A DNA stretch of 64,000 nt from Candidatus Ruthturnera sp. Tsphm01 (GCA_030142985.1 CP125320.1:873639-937638), one strand, 5' to 3'; numbered from the stretch's first letter, positions 36,852 through 46,494 are shown. The notes: generated by a model not told the origin, from the sequence alone. Program-made: numbers and translations.

Positions 36852-37514
36852 ATGTTTTGGCAAGAAGATTCTAAAAAAGAATATTTTACGCTGCCTGAAG
36901 CCATACAAGATACCGTGTTTAATGTCTTTGCTAAGATTTTACCTATTGATCATAGCTTTTTACTAGCACAAGCACTACTTAAACACTTGCCATGGCTTGA
37001 TGAGGTGAATGCTGGTATATTTAATATCAGTGTGGCAGATGGTAACGGCTGGGCACAAAATCACAAAAGTGGTTTTTACTACCCCTCTAAACGCTCAAAA
37101 CTAACTATTAGAGCACCAAAAGATAAACTTGGTGAAACTCAGCAATTACTTGGTAAAACACTAGATTTGGGTCAATATCAAATAGAGATTATCAAATCTT
37201 TAAAACCAAAATTACTCAGCGATATGCCTGTGCTATTTGCAAAAAATATTGCCTATAATAAAGTAATGAGTGAGGAGGATTTCTTGCAAGTAACTTTTGA
37301 ACAATTAAAAATGCTTGGTATTTCTGTTAAAAAAATGATGGCTGGTCTTGAAAATAACATTAAAACCGACACTCACATTATCCACACTCGTTCGCTAATG
37401 GTAGCTGATTTAAACAAAGATGAATCAGTATTATTACAAGAAAAAGGTCTTGGTGATTATCGGTTATTAGGCTGTGGATTGTTCATTCCTCACAAAGACA
37501 TCACAAGTATTTAA
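36852..37514 (+). CDS. Cas6/Cmx6-like RNA endonuclease homologue, orphan
   Basis: A 220-residue protein resembling the Cas6/Cmx6 group annotated in type I-MYXAN CRISPR systems. The features used are the N-terminal LPIDHSFLLAQALLKHLPWL segment and the GNGWAQN and SKLTIRAPKDK blocks. Further support comes from TRSLMVADL and a C-terminal glycine-rich loop GLGDYRLLGCGLFIPHK. No CRISPR array or other cas gene is in the window, and the neighbours are rnc and a periplasmic thioredoxin. The ATG at 36852 is chosen because homology begins there (MFWQEDSKKEYF). Its RNA substrate, if any, is unknown. Confidence 0.7.
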   Translation: MFWQEDSKKEYFTLPEAIQDTVFNVFAKILPIDHSFLLAQALLKHLPWLDEVNAGIFNISVADGNGWAQNHKSGFYYPSKRSKLTIRAPKDKLGETQQLLGKTLDLGQYQIEIIKSLKPKLLSDMPVLFAKNIAYNKVMSEEDFLQVTFEQLKMLGISVKKMMAGLENNIKTDTHIIHTRSLMVADLNKDESVLLQEKGLGDYRLLGCGLFIPHKDITSI

Positions 37515-37579
37515 CTTGCATTAAAAGAATTTTAGTACTACAATTAAACCATTAAACAACTCTCTCTCAAGGATAAATT

Positions 37580-38611
37580 ATGCGCGCTTTAATACTATTA
37601 TTTTCCCTACTTGTCTCGTTTTCATCTATTGCAATTGAGCCTTTGAAAGAAGGTGAATTTCTAGGTGCCAAGATTATTGACGAAGTGCCTGATTGGTTTA
37701 AGTCTTCTTTTATGGATTTTTCTGAAGATCTGGAAGAAGCAACAGACAATAACAAACATGTAATGATTTACTTTCATCAGGATGGCTGTCCTTATTGCGC
37801 CAAATTAGTTGAAGATAATTTTCACAATGCCTCTTTAATTGCTAAATTACAAAAAGATTTTGACGTTATTGAGACAAATATGTGGGGCGATAGAGATTTG
37901 ACTGACTGGCAGGGCAGAGAATTGACAGAAAAAGAATTTTCAGCTTTGATGAAAGTGCAGTTCACCCCGACCCTTGTATTTCTAGATTCAAAGGGTGATA
38001 GTATACTTAGACTTAATGGCTATCAATCGGTTGAAAAAATGCACACAGCACTTGACTATGTTTCTGCCAAAAAATATCTAAATCAAAGTTTTTCTAGTTA
38101 TATCAATAATCTTAAAAAGGACAAAATAGGCAGCCTTAACAAAAATTCATTATTCGAAACACCACCACACATACTATCTCGCAGTAAAACCTTACCCGCG
38201 CAAAACTATTTGGCTGTTTTTTTTGAAGAGCCTAATTGCCAAGAATGTAACACTTTTCATCAAACACTTATACAGTTAGAACAAACCAAAGCCTTATTAA
38301 AAACCATGCAAGTGGTGCAGCTCAATGCCTTATCAGATGCTAAAATTATCACCCCATCAGGCAAGCGAAGCACTGCTAAGAAATGGTATGAAGATTTAAA
38401 ACTTACTTACAAGCCAGCTATTGTTTTTTTTGACAAGCAGGGCAAGGAAATTATCAGGAAAGATGCTTTTTTTAAAGCTTATCACTTCCACGGTATTATG
38501 ACTTACATTACTTCAGGGAATTATAAACACCAGCCAAACTTTCAGCGTTATTTAGAAGATAAGTCAGATAGGCTTCGCACCCAAGGCATTACAGTAGATA
38601 TTTGGAAATAA
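37580..38611 (+). CDS. periplasmic protein with two thioredoxin-like domains
   Basis: A 343-residue exported protein with signal MRALILLFSLLVSFSSIA and two thioredoxin-like folds. The first has C70-P-Y-C73 (HQDGCPYCAKLVED) and the cis-Pro region VQFTPTLVFLD. The second has C220-Q-E-C223 (FEEPNCQECNTFH) and YKPAIVFFD. SoxW and DsbD/TlpA-type proteins share the first domain style, but the tandem form is not assigned to a named family. A role in keeping periplasmic sulfur-carrier or haem-attachment cysteines reduced is inference. It is convergent with thyA with a 1-base gap. Confidence 0.8.
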   Translation: MRALILLFSLLVSFSSIAIEPLKEGEFLGAKIIDEVPDWFKSSFMDFSEDLEEATDNNKHVMIYFHQDGCPYCAKLVEDNFHNASLIAKLQKDFDVIETNMWGDRDLTDWQGRELTEKEFSALMKVQFTPTLVFLDSKGDSILRLNGYQSVEKMHTALDYVSAKKYLNQSFSSYINNLKKDKIGSLNKNSLFETPPHILSRSKTLPAQNYLAVFFEEPNCQECNTFHQTLIQLEQTKALLKTMQVVQLNALSDAKIITPSGKRSTAKKWYEDLKLTYKPAIVFFDKQGKEIIRKDAFFKAYHFHGIMTYITSGNYKHQPNFQRYLEDKSDRLRTQGITVDIWK

Positions 38612-38612
38612 T

Positions 38613-39407
38613 TTAAATTGCAACTGGTGCTTTGATAGGCGCGTCAAACACATAATTTATAAACTCAAAATCCTCGCAACTATAATCAAAAATACTCTTA
38701 GGTTTGCGTTTGATTTTAAGTGTTGCTAATGCTTTTGGAGTGCGAGCTAATTGTGTTTTTACCTGCTCAGTATGGTTGGAATAAATATGACAATCACCAC
38801 CACTCCAAATAAAATCACCCAATTTCAAATCACACTGCTGCGCCATCATATGCGTTAATAATGCATATGATGCAATGTTAAATGGTACACCAAGAAAAAT
38901 ATCTGCACTTCTTTGGTACAACTGGCAAGACAACTTTCCATTGGCAACATAAAATTGAAAAAATGCATGACAAGGTGGTAATGCCATGTTTTCCAATTCG
39001 CCAACATTCCAAGCTGAAACAATAATTCTACGAGAATCTGGTGTGCTTTTGATTTGCTCTACCACTTGCGAGATTTGATCAATGCTTTCACCTCTAGCAT
39101 TTTGCCAATAACGCCACTGTGCGCCATAAATTGGACCTAAATCCCCATTTTTATCCGCCCATTCATTCCAAATCCTCACGCTATTTTCTTGCAAATATTT
39201 AATGTTGGTATCACCACTAAGAAACCACAGCAACTCGTGCACAATCGAAGGCAAATGTACGCGCTTGGTAGTTACGAGTGGAAAGCCCTTGGATAAATCA
39301 AAGCGCATTTGATGTCCAAACAAACTAGTTGTTCCTGTGCCTGTTCTGTCAGTTTTCCTGACACCAGTATTTTTAACCAGTCTTAAAAAATCTAAGTATT
39401 GTTTCAT
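38613..39407 (-). CDS. thyA: thymidylate synthase
   Basis: Makes dTMP from dUMP with methylenetetrahydrofolate. It is 264 residues, the E. coli length. The nucleophile is in [13 protein letters not shown], with the [13 protein letters not shown] arginines and [20 protein letters not shown]. Its start overlaps the lgt stop by 4 bases, the conserved lgt-thyA operon. Confidence 0.98.
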   Translation of the reverse strand: MKQYLDFLRLVKNTGVRKTDRTGTGTTSLFGHQMRFDLSKGFPLVTTKRVHLPSIVHELLWFLSGDTNIKYLQENSVRIWNEWADKNGDLGPIYGAQWRYWQNARGESIDQISQVVEQIKSTPDSRRIIVSAWNVGELENMALPPCHAFFQFYVANGKLSCQLYQRSADIFLGVPFNIASYALLTHMMAQQCDLKLGDFIWSGGDCHIYSNHTEQVKTQLARTPKALATLKIKRKPKSIFDYSCEDFEFINYVFDAPIKAPVAI

Positions 39408-40183
39408 ACTACCCCCTTTTTAAGATATGCTTTTCGCAATAGCACAATACCAAGTGCTATCATTGGCAGGCTTAATAATTGCCCCATGGTAAGCCAACCA
39501 AAAGCCAAATAACCTAACTGCGCATCTGGCACTCGAACAAACTCAATTATAAATCTAAATAAACCATAGAAGATCAAAAATAATGCCGAAATTGACATCG
39601 GCGGACGCAATTTGTTACTAAACATCCAAAGAATAATGAATAAAACTAAACCCTCTAAAAATGCCTCAAATAGTTGTGATGGATATCGACTCACACCCTG
39701 TTGCTCAATGTACATACCAAATGGGCTGGTGGTTATTTTACCCCAAAGTTCGCTATTAATAAAATTACCCATTCTGCCAAACCCCAGCCCTAATGGCACA
39801 AGTGGCGCAACAAAATCCATTGTGGTAAAAAAAGTTTTGTTATATTTTCGGTTAAATAAAACCATTGCCAACAACACACCCAAAAAACCACCATGGAACG
39901 ACATGCCGCCATCTTGAATAGCGAAAATTAATAAAGGGTCGGATAAAAAATTTGGCAAATTATAAAACAACGCATAGCCTAAACGACCACCAAAAATCAC
40001 ACCAATTGCACCATAAAAAATTAAATCTTCAATTTGTTGCGTATGCCAGTTGTTAAGCTGTTTGGCGCGACAATTCGCCAATAAATAAGCCGCTAAGAAA
40101 GCCATCAAATACATTAATCCATACCAATAAATTTGTACAAAGCCTAAATCTAGTGCAATTGGGTTAATGACTGGGTAAATCAT
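39404..40183 (-). CDS. lgt: prolipoprotein diacylglyceryl transferase
   Basis: Adds diacylglycerol to the lipobox cysteine of prolipoproteins in the inner membrane. The start [14 protein letters not shown] gives 259 residues with seven predicted membrane segments. The Lgt signature is [15 protein letters not shown], and the His of MSFHGGFLG is present. A longer frame reaching 40231 would run through the tRNA gene and is rejected. It is followed by thyA. Confidence 0.96.
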   Translation of the reverse strand: MIYPVINPIALDLGFVQIYWYGLMYLMAFLAAYLLANCRAKQLNNWHTQQIEDLIFYGAIGVIFGGRLGYALFYNLPNFLSDPLLIFAIQDGGMSFHGGFLGVLLAMVLFNRKYNKTFFTTMDFVAPLVPLGLGFGRMGNFINSELWGKITTSPFGMYIEQQGVSRYPSQLFEAFLEGLVLFIILWMFSNKLRPPMSISALFLIFYGLFRFIIEFVRVPDAQLGYLAFGWLTMGQLLSLPMIALGIVLLRKAYLKKGVV

Positions 40184-40198
40184 ACTTAATACTCCTAA

Positions 40199-40275
40199 TG
40201 GTGCGCTCGAGGTGATTCGAACACCCGACATTTAGCTTCGGAGGCTAACACTCTATCCATCTGAGCTACGAGCGC
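40199..40275 (-). tRNA. tRNA-Arg (anticodon CCG)
   Basis: A full cloverleaf on the minus strand: acceptor GCGCTCG pairs with CGAGCGC, and discriminator A and encoded CCA follow. The D arm contains AGCTCAGATGGATAGAGT. The anticodon stem is TTAGC/GCTAA with loop CTCCGAA, so the anticodon is CCG and reads CGG arginine codons. The T arm is GGGTGTTCGAATCACC. It lies between the ArsR gene and lgt. Confidence 0.96.
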
Positions 40276-40295
40276 ATAGACAAAAGTTGTTAAAA

Positions 40296-40607
40296 TTAAC
40301 TCTCTTTAGAGCAGAACACTGCTTGTATATTAGACACCAATTTTAGAACTTTGATATCCTTAATTTTGCATAGTATTTTGTTACCATTACGCCGAGATTC
40401 GACGATATTTTTAGTTCTAAGAATGTCGATATGTTGTGAAATATTAGATTGTGAAGAGCCAACCTTTTTTACAATTTCTAATACGGGTAATTCGTCATCT
40501 TTCAATGCACATAAAATCTTTAAACGTAGTGGGTGTGCCATTGCTTTTAAAGCTCTTGTTGCTTTTTCAATATCCTCTTCTTCTTCTAATAATGTTATTT
40601 TGCCCAT
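40296..40607 (-). CDS. ArsR-family repressor, possible persulfide sensor (SqrR/BigR-like)
   Basis: A winged-helix regulator of 103 residues from MGKITLLEEEE. The N-terminal AMAHPLRLKILCALKDDELPV and the recognition helix SSQSNISQHIDILR are typical of ArsR. It has three cysteines. Two of them, in LKILC and QAVFC, are 66 residues apart, the same spacing as Cys41 and Cys107 of SqrR, which sense sulfane sulfur. The arsenic-type CVC motif is missing. The gene lies upstream of the tRNA-Arg and downstream of a MlaC-like gene. Targets are unknown. Confidence 0.85.
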   Translation of the reverse strand: MGKITLLEEEEDIEKATRALKAMAHPLRLKILCALKDDELPVLEIVKKVGSSQSNISQHIDILRTKNIVESRRNGNKILCKIKDIKVLKLVSNIQAVFCSKES

Positions 40608-40637
40608 AATCACATTCCTTCATTTCTTTAAAATTAA

Positions 40638-41219
40638 TCAAAGTCTGCCTAACATGCCATAAATACCATATCGCCTAACTTTGATTAATACCATCTTTTG
40701 ATAATAGTTAATCAGACTGTCATTATTGAGCACAATATCAAAAATCTGCCACTGTTTGTTCTTATTTTGATGGAACAACAAATCAAGATAAATACCACCA
40801 AATGAAGTATACCCATTGACTTTAAGTTGCACTGCGATTGAACCTCCCATTATTGGCCTAGCAGATATAAATTGAAACGAGGTAGAGTTTACTTGGGACA
40901 ATCTTGTCAATAAAGTTGTCATCATATTGCTTTTCAGTCTGTTGACAAAAAATCTGGCTTCCTCCCAACCCAAACGATTATTAGTCACCAGTAAAACTTC
41001 ATTGGCAATGTGGTTAAAGTCAAATAGTGGTGCAATTTCTTTTTCAACAAAAAAATTAAGCATTTTTGACGAATATGCCATGGTTGATAACTGATTAAGT
41101 TTTACAATCGCTGTTTGTATTGCCTGAACTGGGCCATTGTCTTGTGCTACTTTTTCCGCAAAAGCACCTAATGAGACAACCATCATTAAAGCCAACAAAA
41201 TTACATTTAACCTTCTCAT
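40638..41219 (-). CDS. MlaC/Ttg2D-family periplasmic phospholipid-binding protein
   Basis: A 193-residue exported protein (signal RRLNVILLALMMVVSLGAFA). The fold features of the MlaC family are visible: an N-terminal helical part with FVEKEIAPLFDFNHIANEVL, then a beta-rich domain with VQLKVNGYTSFGGIYLDLLFHQNKNKQWQIFDIV. The family carries phospholipids between outer and inner membranes with MlaFEDB, none of which are adjacent here. It is a solitary copy, so the partner complex would be elsewhere or a different one. Divergent from ctpA. Confidence 0.75.
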   Translation of the reverse strand: MRRLNVILLALMMVVSLGAFAEKVAQDNGPVQAIQTAIVKLNQLSTMAYSSKMLNFFVEKEIAPLFDFNHIANEVLLVTNNRLGWEEARFFVNRLKSNMMTTLLTRLSQVNSTSFQFISARPIMGGSIAVQLKVNGYTSFGGIYLDLLFHQNKNKQWQIFDIVLNNDSLINYYQKMVLIKVRRYGIYGMLGRL

Positions 41220-41325
41220 TTCTTCTCCATCTTTTAAAAGTAAAAAAAACCAATGTAAAATTTAAAATAACAATATTGCTTTCACGGTATTATATTTAAA
41301 CTTTCTATAAGAATATGATTATATT

Positions 41326-42666
41326 ATGACTTTCTTGAACTTTTTTAAATATTCACTATTTTTAACGCTTTTTTATATACTCTTTGGCATTTATACACCC
41401 GTATTAGCTAAAATCGATACTGAAAAACAAAAAATAGAAGCTTTTTTCAAAGACCTTAAGACGTTTACAACTGTTTTTAGCAATATTAAACAGATATACG
41501 TTGATGATGTTGATGACAAAAAACTATTTAACCACGCTATTAAAGGCATGGTTAGTGGGCTAGACCCACATTCAGGTTATCTTGAGCCTAAAGAACAGAA
41601 AAACCTGCTTGAAAGTGCCTTAGGTAAATTTGGCGGTCTTGGTATTGTCATTGGCATGAAAGATGAGGCTATTCAAGTTATCTCTCCTATTGACGATACA
41701 CCTGCCTATAGGGTTGGCATTCAAGCAGGTGATTTAATTGTAAAAATTGGTGACAAACTAGTACGTGGCATGACTTTGGAGGATGGTGTTGAGTTAATGC
41801 GTGGTAAGGCAGGTACTGACATCCAAATTACTATTGTGCGTAAAAATAAGAAACCCTTTGTTGTTAATATTACTAGAGAAATTATTACTATTATCTCGGT
41901 TAAAGGCTATTTATTGGAAAAAAATATTGGCTATATACGTATCTCTAGTTTTCAAAATCCAACAGAAAAACTACTCAAGCAGACTTTTAATGACCTGGTT
42001 GAAGAGAACAATGCCCAACTTAACTCATTAATTCTTGATTTAAGAAACAATCCAGGCGGCGTTCTAAATGGCGCAGTTGATGTATCAAATTTATTTCTTG
42101 ATAAGAAAGGATTGGTGGTTTACACCAAAGGCAGAATTCCAAGCTCAAACCTTAAATACAAAACCAAGTCAGGTGATATTATGCAAGGATTGCCTATTGT
42201 TGTGCTGATCAATGAAGGATCAGCTTCTGCATCAGAAATTGTCGCAGGCGCATTACAAGATCATAAACGTGCTATTATCATGGGCAGTACTTCATTTGGA
42301 AAAGGCTCGGTACAAACCATTCTTGAACTTCAAAAAGGCTATGGACTTAAACTCACAACTGCCAGATATTACACGCCAAATGGACGCTCTATTCAAGCCA
42401 AAGGTATTGTACCTGACATTGAACTAAAAAACATAAGTCTAGAAAATGAAGTAGAAAAGTCAGTAATTAAAACCAAGGAAAAAGACCTTGATGGTCACTT
42501 AGAGGTTGAAAATTCTTCTAAATTATCCTCTGAAGAAATACTAAACACTCAAAAAAAAAATAAAGAAAAACAAAACAAAACAACCATTGAAAAATTGAAA
42601 AAAGATTATTTTGTGCATGAGGCTATGAATTTATTAAAGGCTTTAACGATTTTAAATAATCAATAA
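41326..42666 (+). CDS. ctpA: carboxy-terminal processing protease (S41 family)
   Basis: A 446-residue periplasmic serine protease. It has an N-terminal signal or anchor (FFKYSLFLTLFYILFGIYTPVLA), a PDZ domain (about 90-175: GLGIVIGMKDEAIQVISPIDDTPAYRVGIQAGD), and the S41 core. The catalytic serine is in NEGSASASEIVAGAL and the lysine in SFGKGSVQT. A charged tail of about 50 residues ends the protein. It degrades or trims periplasmic proteins. The stop codon directly precedes the broken parA. Confidence 0.93.
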   Translation: MTFLNFFKYSLFLTLFYILFGIYTPVLAKIDTEKQKIEAFFKDLKTFTTVFSNIKQIYVDDVDDKKLFNHAIKGMVSGLDPHSGYLEPKEQKNLLESALGKFGGLGIVIGMKDEAIQVISPIDDTPAYRVGIQAGDLIVKIGDKLVRGMTLEDGVELMRGKAGTDIQITIVRKNKKPFVVNITREIITIISVKGYLLEKNIGYIRISSFQNPTEKLLKQTFNDLVEENNAQLNSLILDLRNNPGGVLNGAVDVSNLFLDKKGLVVYTKGRIPSSNLKYKTKSGDIMQGLPIVVLINEGSASASEIVAGALQDHKRAIIMGSTSFGKGSVQTILELQKGYGLKLTTARYYTPNGRSIQAKGIVPDIELKNISLENEVEKSVIKTKEKDLDGHLEVENSSKLSSEEILNTQKKNKEKQNKTTIEKLKKDYFVHEAMNLLKALTILNNQ

Positions 42667-43435
42667 TAGCAATTACACTTTCTGTCGCCAATCAAAAAGG
42701 CGGTGTCGGAAAAACAACAACGGCTGTTAATTTAAGCGTGGCATTAAAAGCCATTAAAAAGCATGTATTACTTATTGATATCGACCCCCAAGGTAATGCA
42801 ACGATGGGCTGTGGTATCGATAAATACAACCTTAATTACTCTATTTGCGAGTTGTTATTAGACGAATGTAGTATCGAAAAAGCCATTACTCATGTTGATG
42901 AATCTGGTATAGATGTGCTGGGCTCTAATACTAACCTTATTGCCGCTAAAGTTGTTTTATTGCGTAAAAACAATTCTGAATATAAATTCAAAAAAGCAAT
43001 TGCTAAAATTAGCTCTGAGTATGACTACGTCATTATTGACTGCCCACCCTCACTTAATAGTTAAGCATTAATGCTCTTACTGCATCAGATGGTATTATCA
43101 TCCCAATGCAATGTGAATACTACGCATTAGAAGGTCTGAGTGCATTAATACAAACGATTGATAAAATTAAATCAACCACCAATCCTAACTTGGAGATTAT
43201 AGGTTTAATACGTACAATGTTTGATACAAGGAACAACTTATCCAATGAAGTGTCCATTCAATTGCTTCAATATTTTTCACACAGAGTCTTTAAAACAATC
43301 ATCCCTAGAAATGTAAAATTAGCAGAAGCGCCAAGTTTTGGACAAGATGTGATTAGTTATGCAAGATTATCCAAAGGAGCAATTTCTTATATCTCCTTAG
43401 CCAGCGAAGTGCTAAGGAAAACGTTAATTAATTAA
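42667..43435 (+). pseudogene. parA: chromosome partitioning ATPase ParA, frameshifted
   Basis: The Walker A motif KGGVGKTTT, the Walker A' LLIDIDPQGN and VIIDCPPSL are all present, so this is the Soj/ParA family. The frame shifts at about 43060: after DCPPSLN the original frame hits a stop, while the continuation LSINALTASDGIIIPMQCEY is in another frame, consistent with loss of one base. No ATG, GTG or TTG precedes the Walker A motif; the in-frame codons before it begin only at ATA or ATT. The first usable start (GTG 42738) lies after the P-loop. The gene is very probably dead. Confidence 0.88.
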
Positions 43436-44258
43436 TATGGCAAAAATTTCAAAACTAGGGCGTGGGTTAGATGTATTGCTAGGGCAAGTTCCTTCTACAA
43501 GAGAGCAATCTGACTCCAAAAATAACTTAAAAATGTTAAATGTTGGCTGGTTGCAACGAGGAAAATTCCAACCTATAGATGACATTGACCTAGACACACT
43601 AAATAAGCTGGCCAGCTCTATCACTTCACAAGGTGTTATTCAGCCATTGGTTGTGCGTAAAGTAGACCGTGATAAATATGAAATCATTGCTGGCGAACGA
43701 CGTTGGCTTGGCTAGCAGCAAAAATTTCTGGTTTAAATGAAATGCCTGTTATTATTCGTAAAATTGATGATCAAGTAGCACTTGCTATTGGTCTGATTGA
43801 AAACATCCAGCGCGAATCCTTAACACCACTTGAAGAGGCGAAGGCACTACAACAACTCATTGAAGATTTTAAAATGACCCATGAAGAAATTTCCAACGTT
43901 GTTAATCGTTCCCGCTCTACAGTGAGTAATTTAATTCGCCTATTACAACTTAACAATGCTGTTAAACAATTGCTTAGCAATGGCGATATAGAAATGGGTC
44001 ATGCGCGAACTCTTTTATCACTAACAAAAGAGCAGCAACTTGATGTGGTTAATCAAGTTATTAAAAAATCTTTATCTGTTCGTCAAACTGAAAAGTTGGT
44101 CAAAAAAGTACTCAATCCAACACCTAAAAAATCAACTTCAATTGAGCCGTATATCTTAGAATTAATGCAAACTTTAAGTAAAAAGTTAGCATTAAAAACT
44201 GAAATTAAACCAAATGACAATCAAAGGAAAGTTATTATTCATTATCAATCAATAGATG

Positions 44259-45525
44259 GAGACCTTTGCATAAATCAACTAAAAACCCAACAATCTAGTA
44301 AAATAACACCCATCTAAAAACAACTTTAAAAATATCAAAAATGTCTTGGAAAAACACCCAACAAAACTCATTTGCAGATTCTCTTGTTGTAGATCATCAA
44401 ATCCCTATCAGAACTTGATGATGTACACAACATCATCAACTGGAACGAGATAGAACAAACACTTTCGAACTTGTATTCTTCTATTAAGGGTGCACCCAGT
44501 TATCCGCCACTGATAATGTTTAAAATCCTAATCCTTCAAGCTTGGTACGGTCTAAGTGATGAGGCGCTAGAAAAGCAAATTGCCAGAGATTTAATGTTCA
44601 GACGTTTTATTGATTTGTCTTTGTCTGAAAATGTGCCTGATCATTCTAGCATTTGGCGTTTCAGGCAACTACTCAGCACCGAGAAATTACTAGCGCCTCT
44701 ACTAGAGCAAATCAATACCCATCTTGAACAAAATTCAATCATTGTTTCCTTGGGTTCAATCAACATCATTGATGCCACCGTTATAGAAGCCAAACAATCA
44801 CGCAAGCGTAAAGGCAAGGATGGCAACAACACTCAAGACAAAGAGGCAAAATACAATGTCAAAATAGCAGCCGATGGCAAACGTAAAACCACCTATGGTT
44901 TTAAGATGCACGCCAATACCGATGAAGATGGTTTTGTTAAGAAAATGACTTACACTCCAGGTAATGTACACGACTCACAAGAGTTTGATAAATTATTAGA
45001 GGTAGAACGCACTAACAGTAAAATAAAAACATGTGGACAAGTCTATGCTGATAGCGCTTATGCCAATAAAAACAATGATGAAAAACTAGGCAAAGAAAAT
45101 AATAAAATATTGCACCGTGCCTACAGAAACAAGCCTTTAACCAAGCAACAGAAACAAGAGAATAAACAACGCTCATCCATTCGCTATATTGTTGAGCACA
45201 CTTTTGGACTACTTAAGCTTCATCACGGATTAGCCAAGGCAAGATACCTTGGACTAGAAAGAAACAAAACCAGAGCGTAACTAATTGCCATGAGTCACAA
45301 CCTTAAAACTGGAATGAACATTTTTAAACAGATGCGAGACTTGCAGGATTGTTGCGTCCAATGAGTGGCAAAAGGGTAAAAATAGAAAAATGTGGCGATG
45401 AAAACTCAGATAAGCAAGATGTTTTTTAGGTTTTTATAGAAAAATAGGGAAAATTTTGAAAATATTTTTGAAAAATTGTAAAAGTTGAAATTAGGATGGG
45501 GAATTATGAATTACGCAATGGTCTC
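44259..45525 (+). mobile_element. IS5-family element, copy 2 (in parB)
   Basis: A 1267-bp copy with ends GAGACCTTTGCATAA and GAGACCATTGCGTAA (reverse complement), flanked by direct AGATG at 44254-44258 and 45526-45530. It lies in the opposite orientation to the other three copies. Confidence 0.95.
44341..45364 (+). pseudogene. IS5-family transposase, frameshift plus nonsense
   Basis: Compared with copy 4 it has one extra T near 44397 (GATCATCAAATCC against GATCACAAATCC), which shifts the frame after about 19 codons. A Gln codon is changed to TAA after NKTRA near the C-terminus, and the motif ERTFG reads EHTFG. The main open stretch is 44471-45280. The same single-base insertion is present in copy 3. 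Confidence 0.93.
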
Positions 45526-45558
45526 AGATGAATTAGATAACATTATAAATCACATTAA

Positions 45559-46443
45559 CTAATCAAAACCACCGATTCTATCAAGTTTTAAAGACTCGTC
45601 CCAGTGCATCCAAATACCAAATGCTTTGCCAATAACGTATGATTCTGGCACAAAGCCCCAAAAACGAGAATCACTACTACGAGAGCGATTATCGCCCATA
45701 ACAAAGTAATGTCCTTTTGGTACAGTTAGTTTTACACTTTTAGAGTAGCGATTTGAGTCTAACAAAATATTATGCGGGTTGTCGTCTAATAATTCACGTT
45801 TATGCTTAAAGCCTGTCATGGCCGAACCTGACTCAACACCTTGATATGTACCAATATTTTGATTGTTAATTTTTACACTATTCACGTACAAGTTATCTGC
45901 ATGATAAATTATCTTATCACCTGGAATACCAATGACACGCTTAATAAAATCAGCACCTTGGTATTTTGAATTTTTTTCATAATTAGGGTATCTAAATACA
46001 ACAACATCCCCTCTTTCAGGCTTTGAAAACTCGATTATTTTTTTATTTAGTATTGGAATATTAATGCCATAATCAAACTTTGATACCAAAATAAAATCTC
46101 CTGTTAATAAGGTTGGCATCATTGAATTTGAAGGAATTCTAAAAGGCTCAATAACAAACCCTCGAAGTGCAAATACCAATAATAATACTGGGAAAAATTC
46201 AGCTGACCACTGTACTATTTTAGGACGACTTAGATATTTTTCAAATTTGTTAAAGCGCAAAAATAAAACAAAATAAACAACCCTTCTCAAAATTGATTTT
46301 TGCGCTAGATCTGTAACTGATGTTTGTGTATGATCAAAAAATAACTGATCAATAGCCACGATAACAAAACTCAATACCAAAAATAAGGCCAAAAATGAAG
46401 AAACATCCCATGCAAAAAAAGGTGAAGCGTTTTCAATTGTCAT
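45559..46443 (-). CDS. lepB: signal peptidase I
   Basis: Removes Sec and Tat signal peptides at the inner membrane. It is 294 residues from the ATG at 46443; a TTG seven codons upstream is less likely. Two N-terminal membrane segments precede the catalytic domain, with Ser in RIPSNSMMPTLL and Lys in ADFIKRVIGIPGD, and box E GDNRSRSSDSRFWG. Its 3' end overlaps the last codons of the broken parB by 4 bases. Confidence 0.95.
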   Translation of the reverse strand: MTIENASPFFAWDVSSFLALFLVLSFVIVAIDQLFFDHTQTSVTDLAQKSILRRVVYFVLFLRFNKFEKYLSRPKIVQWSAEFFPVLLLVFALRGFVIEPFRIPSNSMMPTLLTGDFILVSKFDYGINIPILNKKIIEFSKPERGDVVVFRYPNYEKNSKYQGADFIKRVIGIPGDKIIYHADNLYVNSVKINNQNIGTYQGVESGSAMTGFKHKRELLDDNPHNILLDSNRYSKSVKLTVPKGHYFVMGDNRSRSSDSRFWGFVPESYVIGKAFGIWMHWDESLKLDRIGGFD

Positions 46444-46462
46444 AATAAAAATAAGCGAATTC

Positions 46463-46494
46463 AAAAAGTAATTATTATATAATAATTACTTTTT
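46463..46494. promoter_or_regulatory. perfect 32-bp palindrome upstream of the DsrC-like gene
   Basis: AAAAAGTAATTATTAT is followed directly by its exact reverse complement, giving a 16-bp-arm palindrome with no loop. TATAAT-type boxes occur on both strands within it. It ends 19 bases before the DsrC-like ATG and lies 20 bases upstream of the lepB ATG, so it could be a shared operator and promoter or a leader hairpin. The A+T-only core makes chance symmetry more likely, but 32 perfect bases are notable. Confidence 0.55.

Larger units (their letters stand above)
43437..45562 (+). pseudogene. parB: ParB, broken by a 5-bp duplication and an IS insertion
   Basis: N-terminal ParB sequence (ISKLGRGLDVLLG, then GVIQPLVVRK and IIAGERRW) stops at 43715 because TTGGC is repeated in tandem near 43707, adding five bases. 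The rest (LAAKISGLNEMPVII, ENIQRESLTPLEEA, the helix-turn-helix RSRSTVSNLIRLL) continues in another frame. At 44258 the gene is split by IS5 copy 2 with duplication of AGATG. Beyond the IS the true C-terminus resumes (DELDNIINHIN, stop at 45562). Both halves together give a normal ParB length. Confidence 0.9.

Noticed and set aside
40184..40231. Longer lgt start reaching into the tRNA-Arg gene
   Set aside because: It overlaps the tRNA, and the next Met ([14 protein letters not shown]) matches the normal Lgt N-terminus.
42738..43064. GTG-started short ParA as a functional gene
   Set aside because: It begins after the Walker A motif and ends at a frameshift, so it cannot be an active ATPase.
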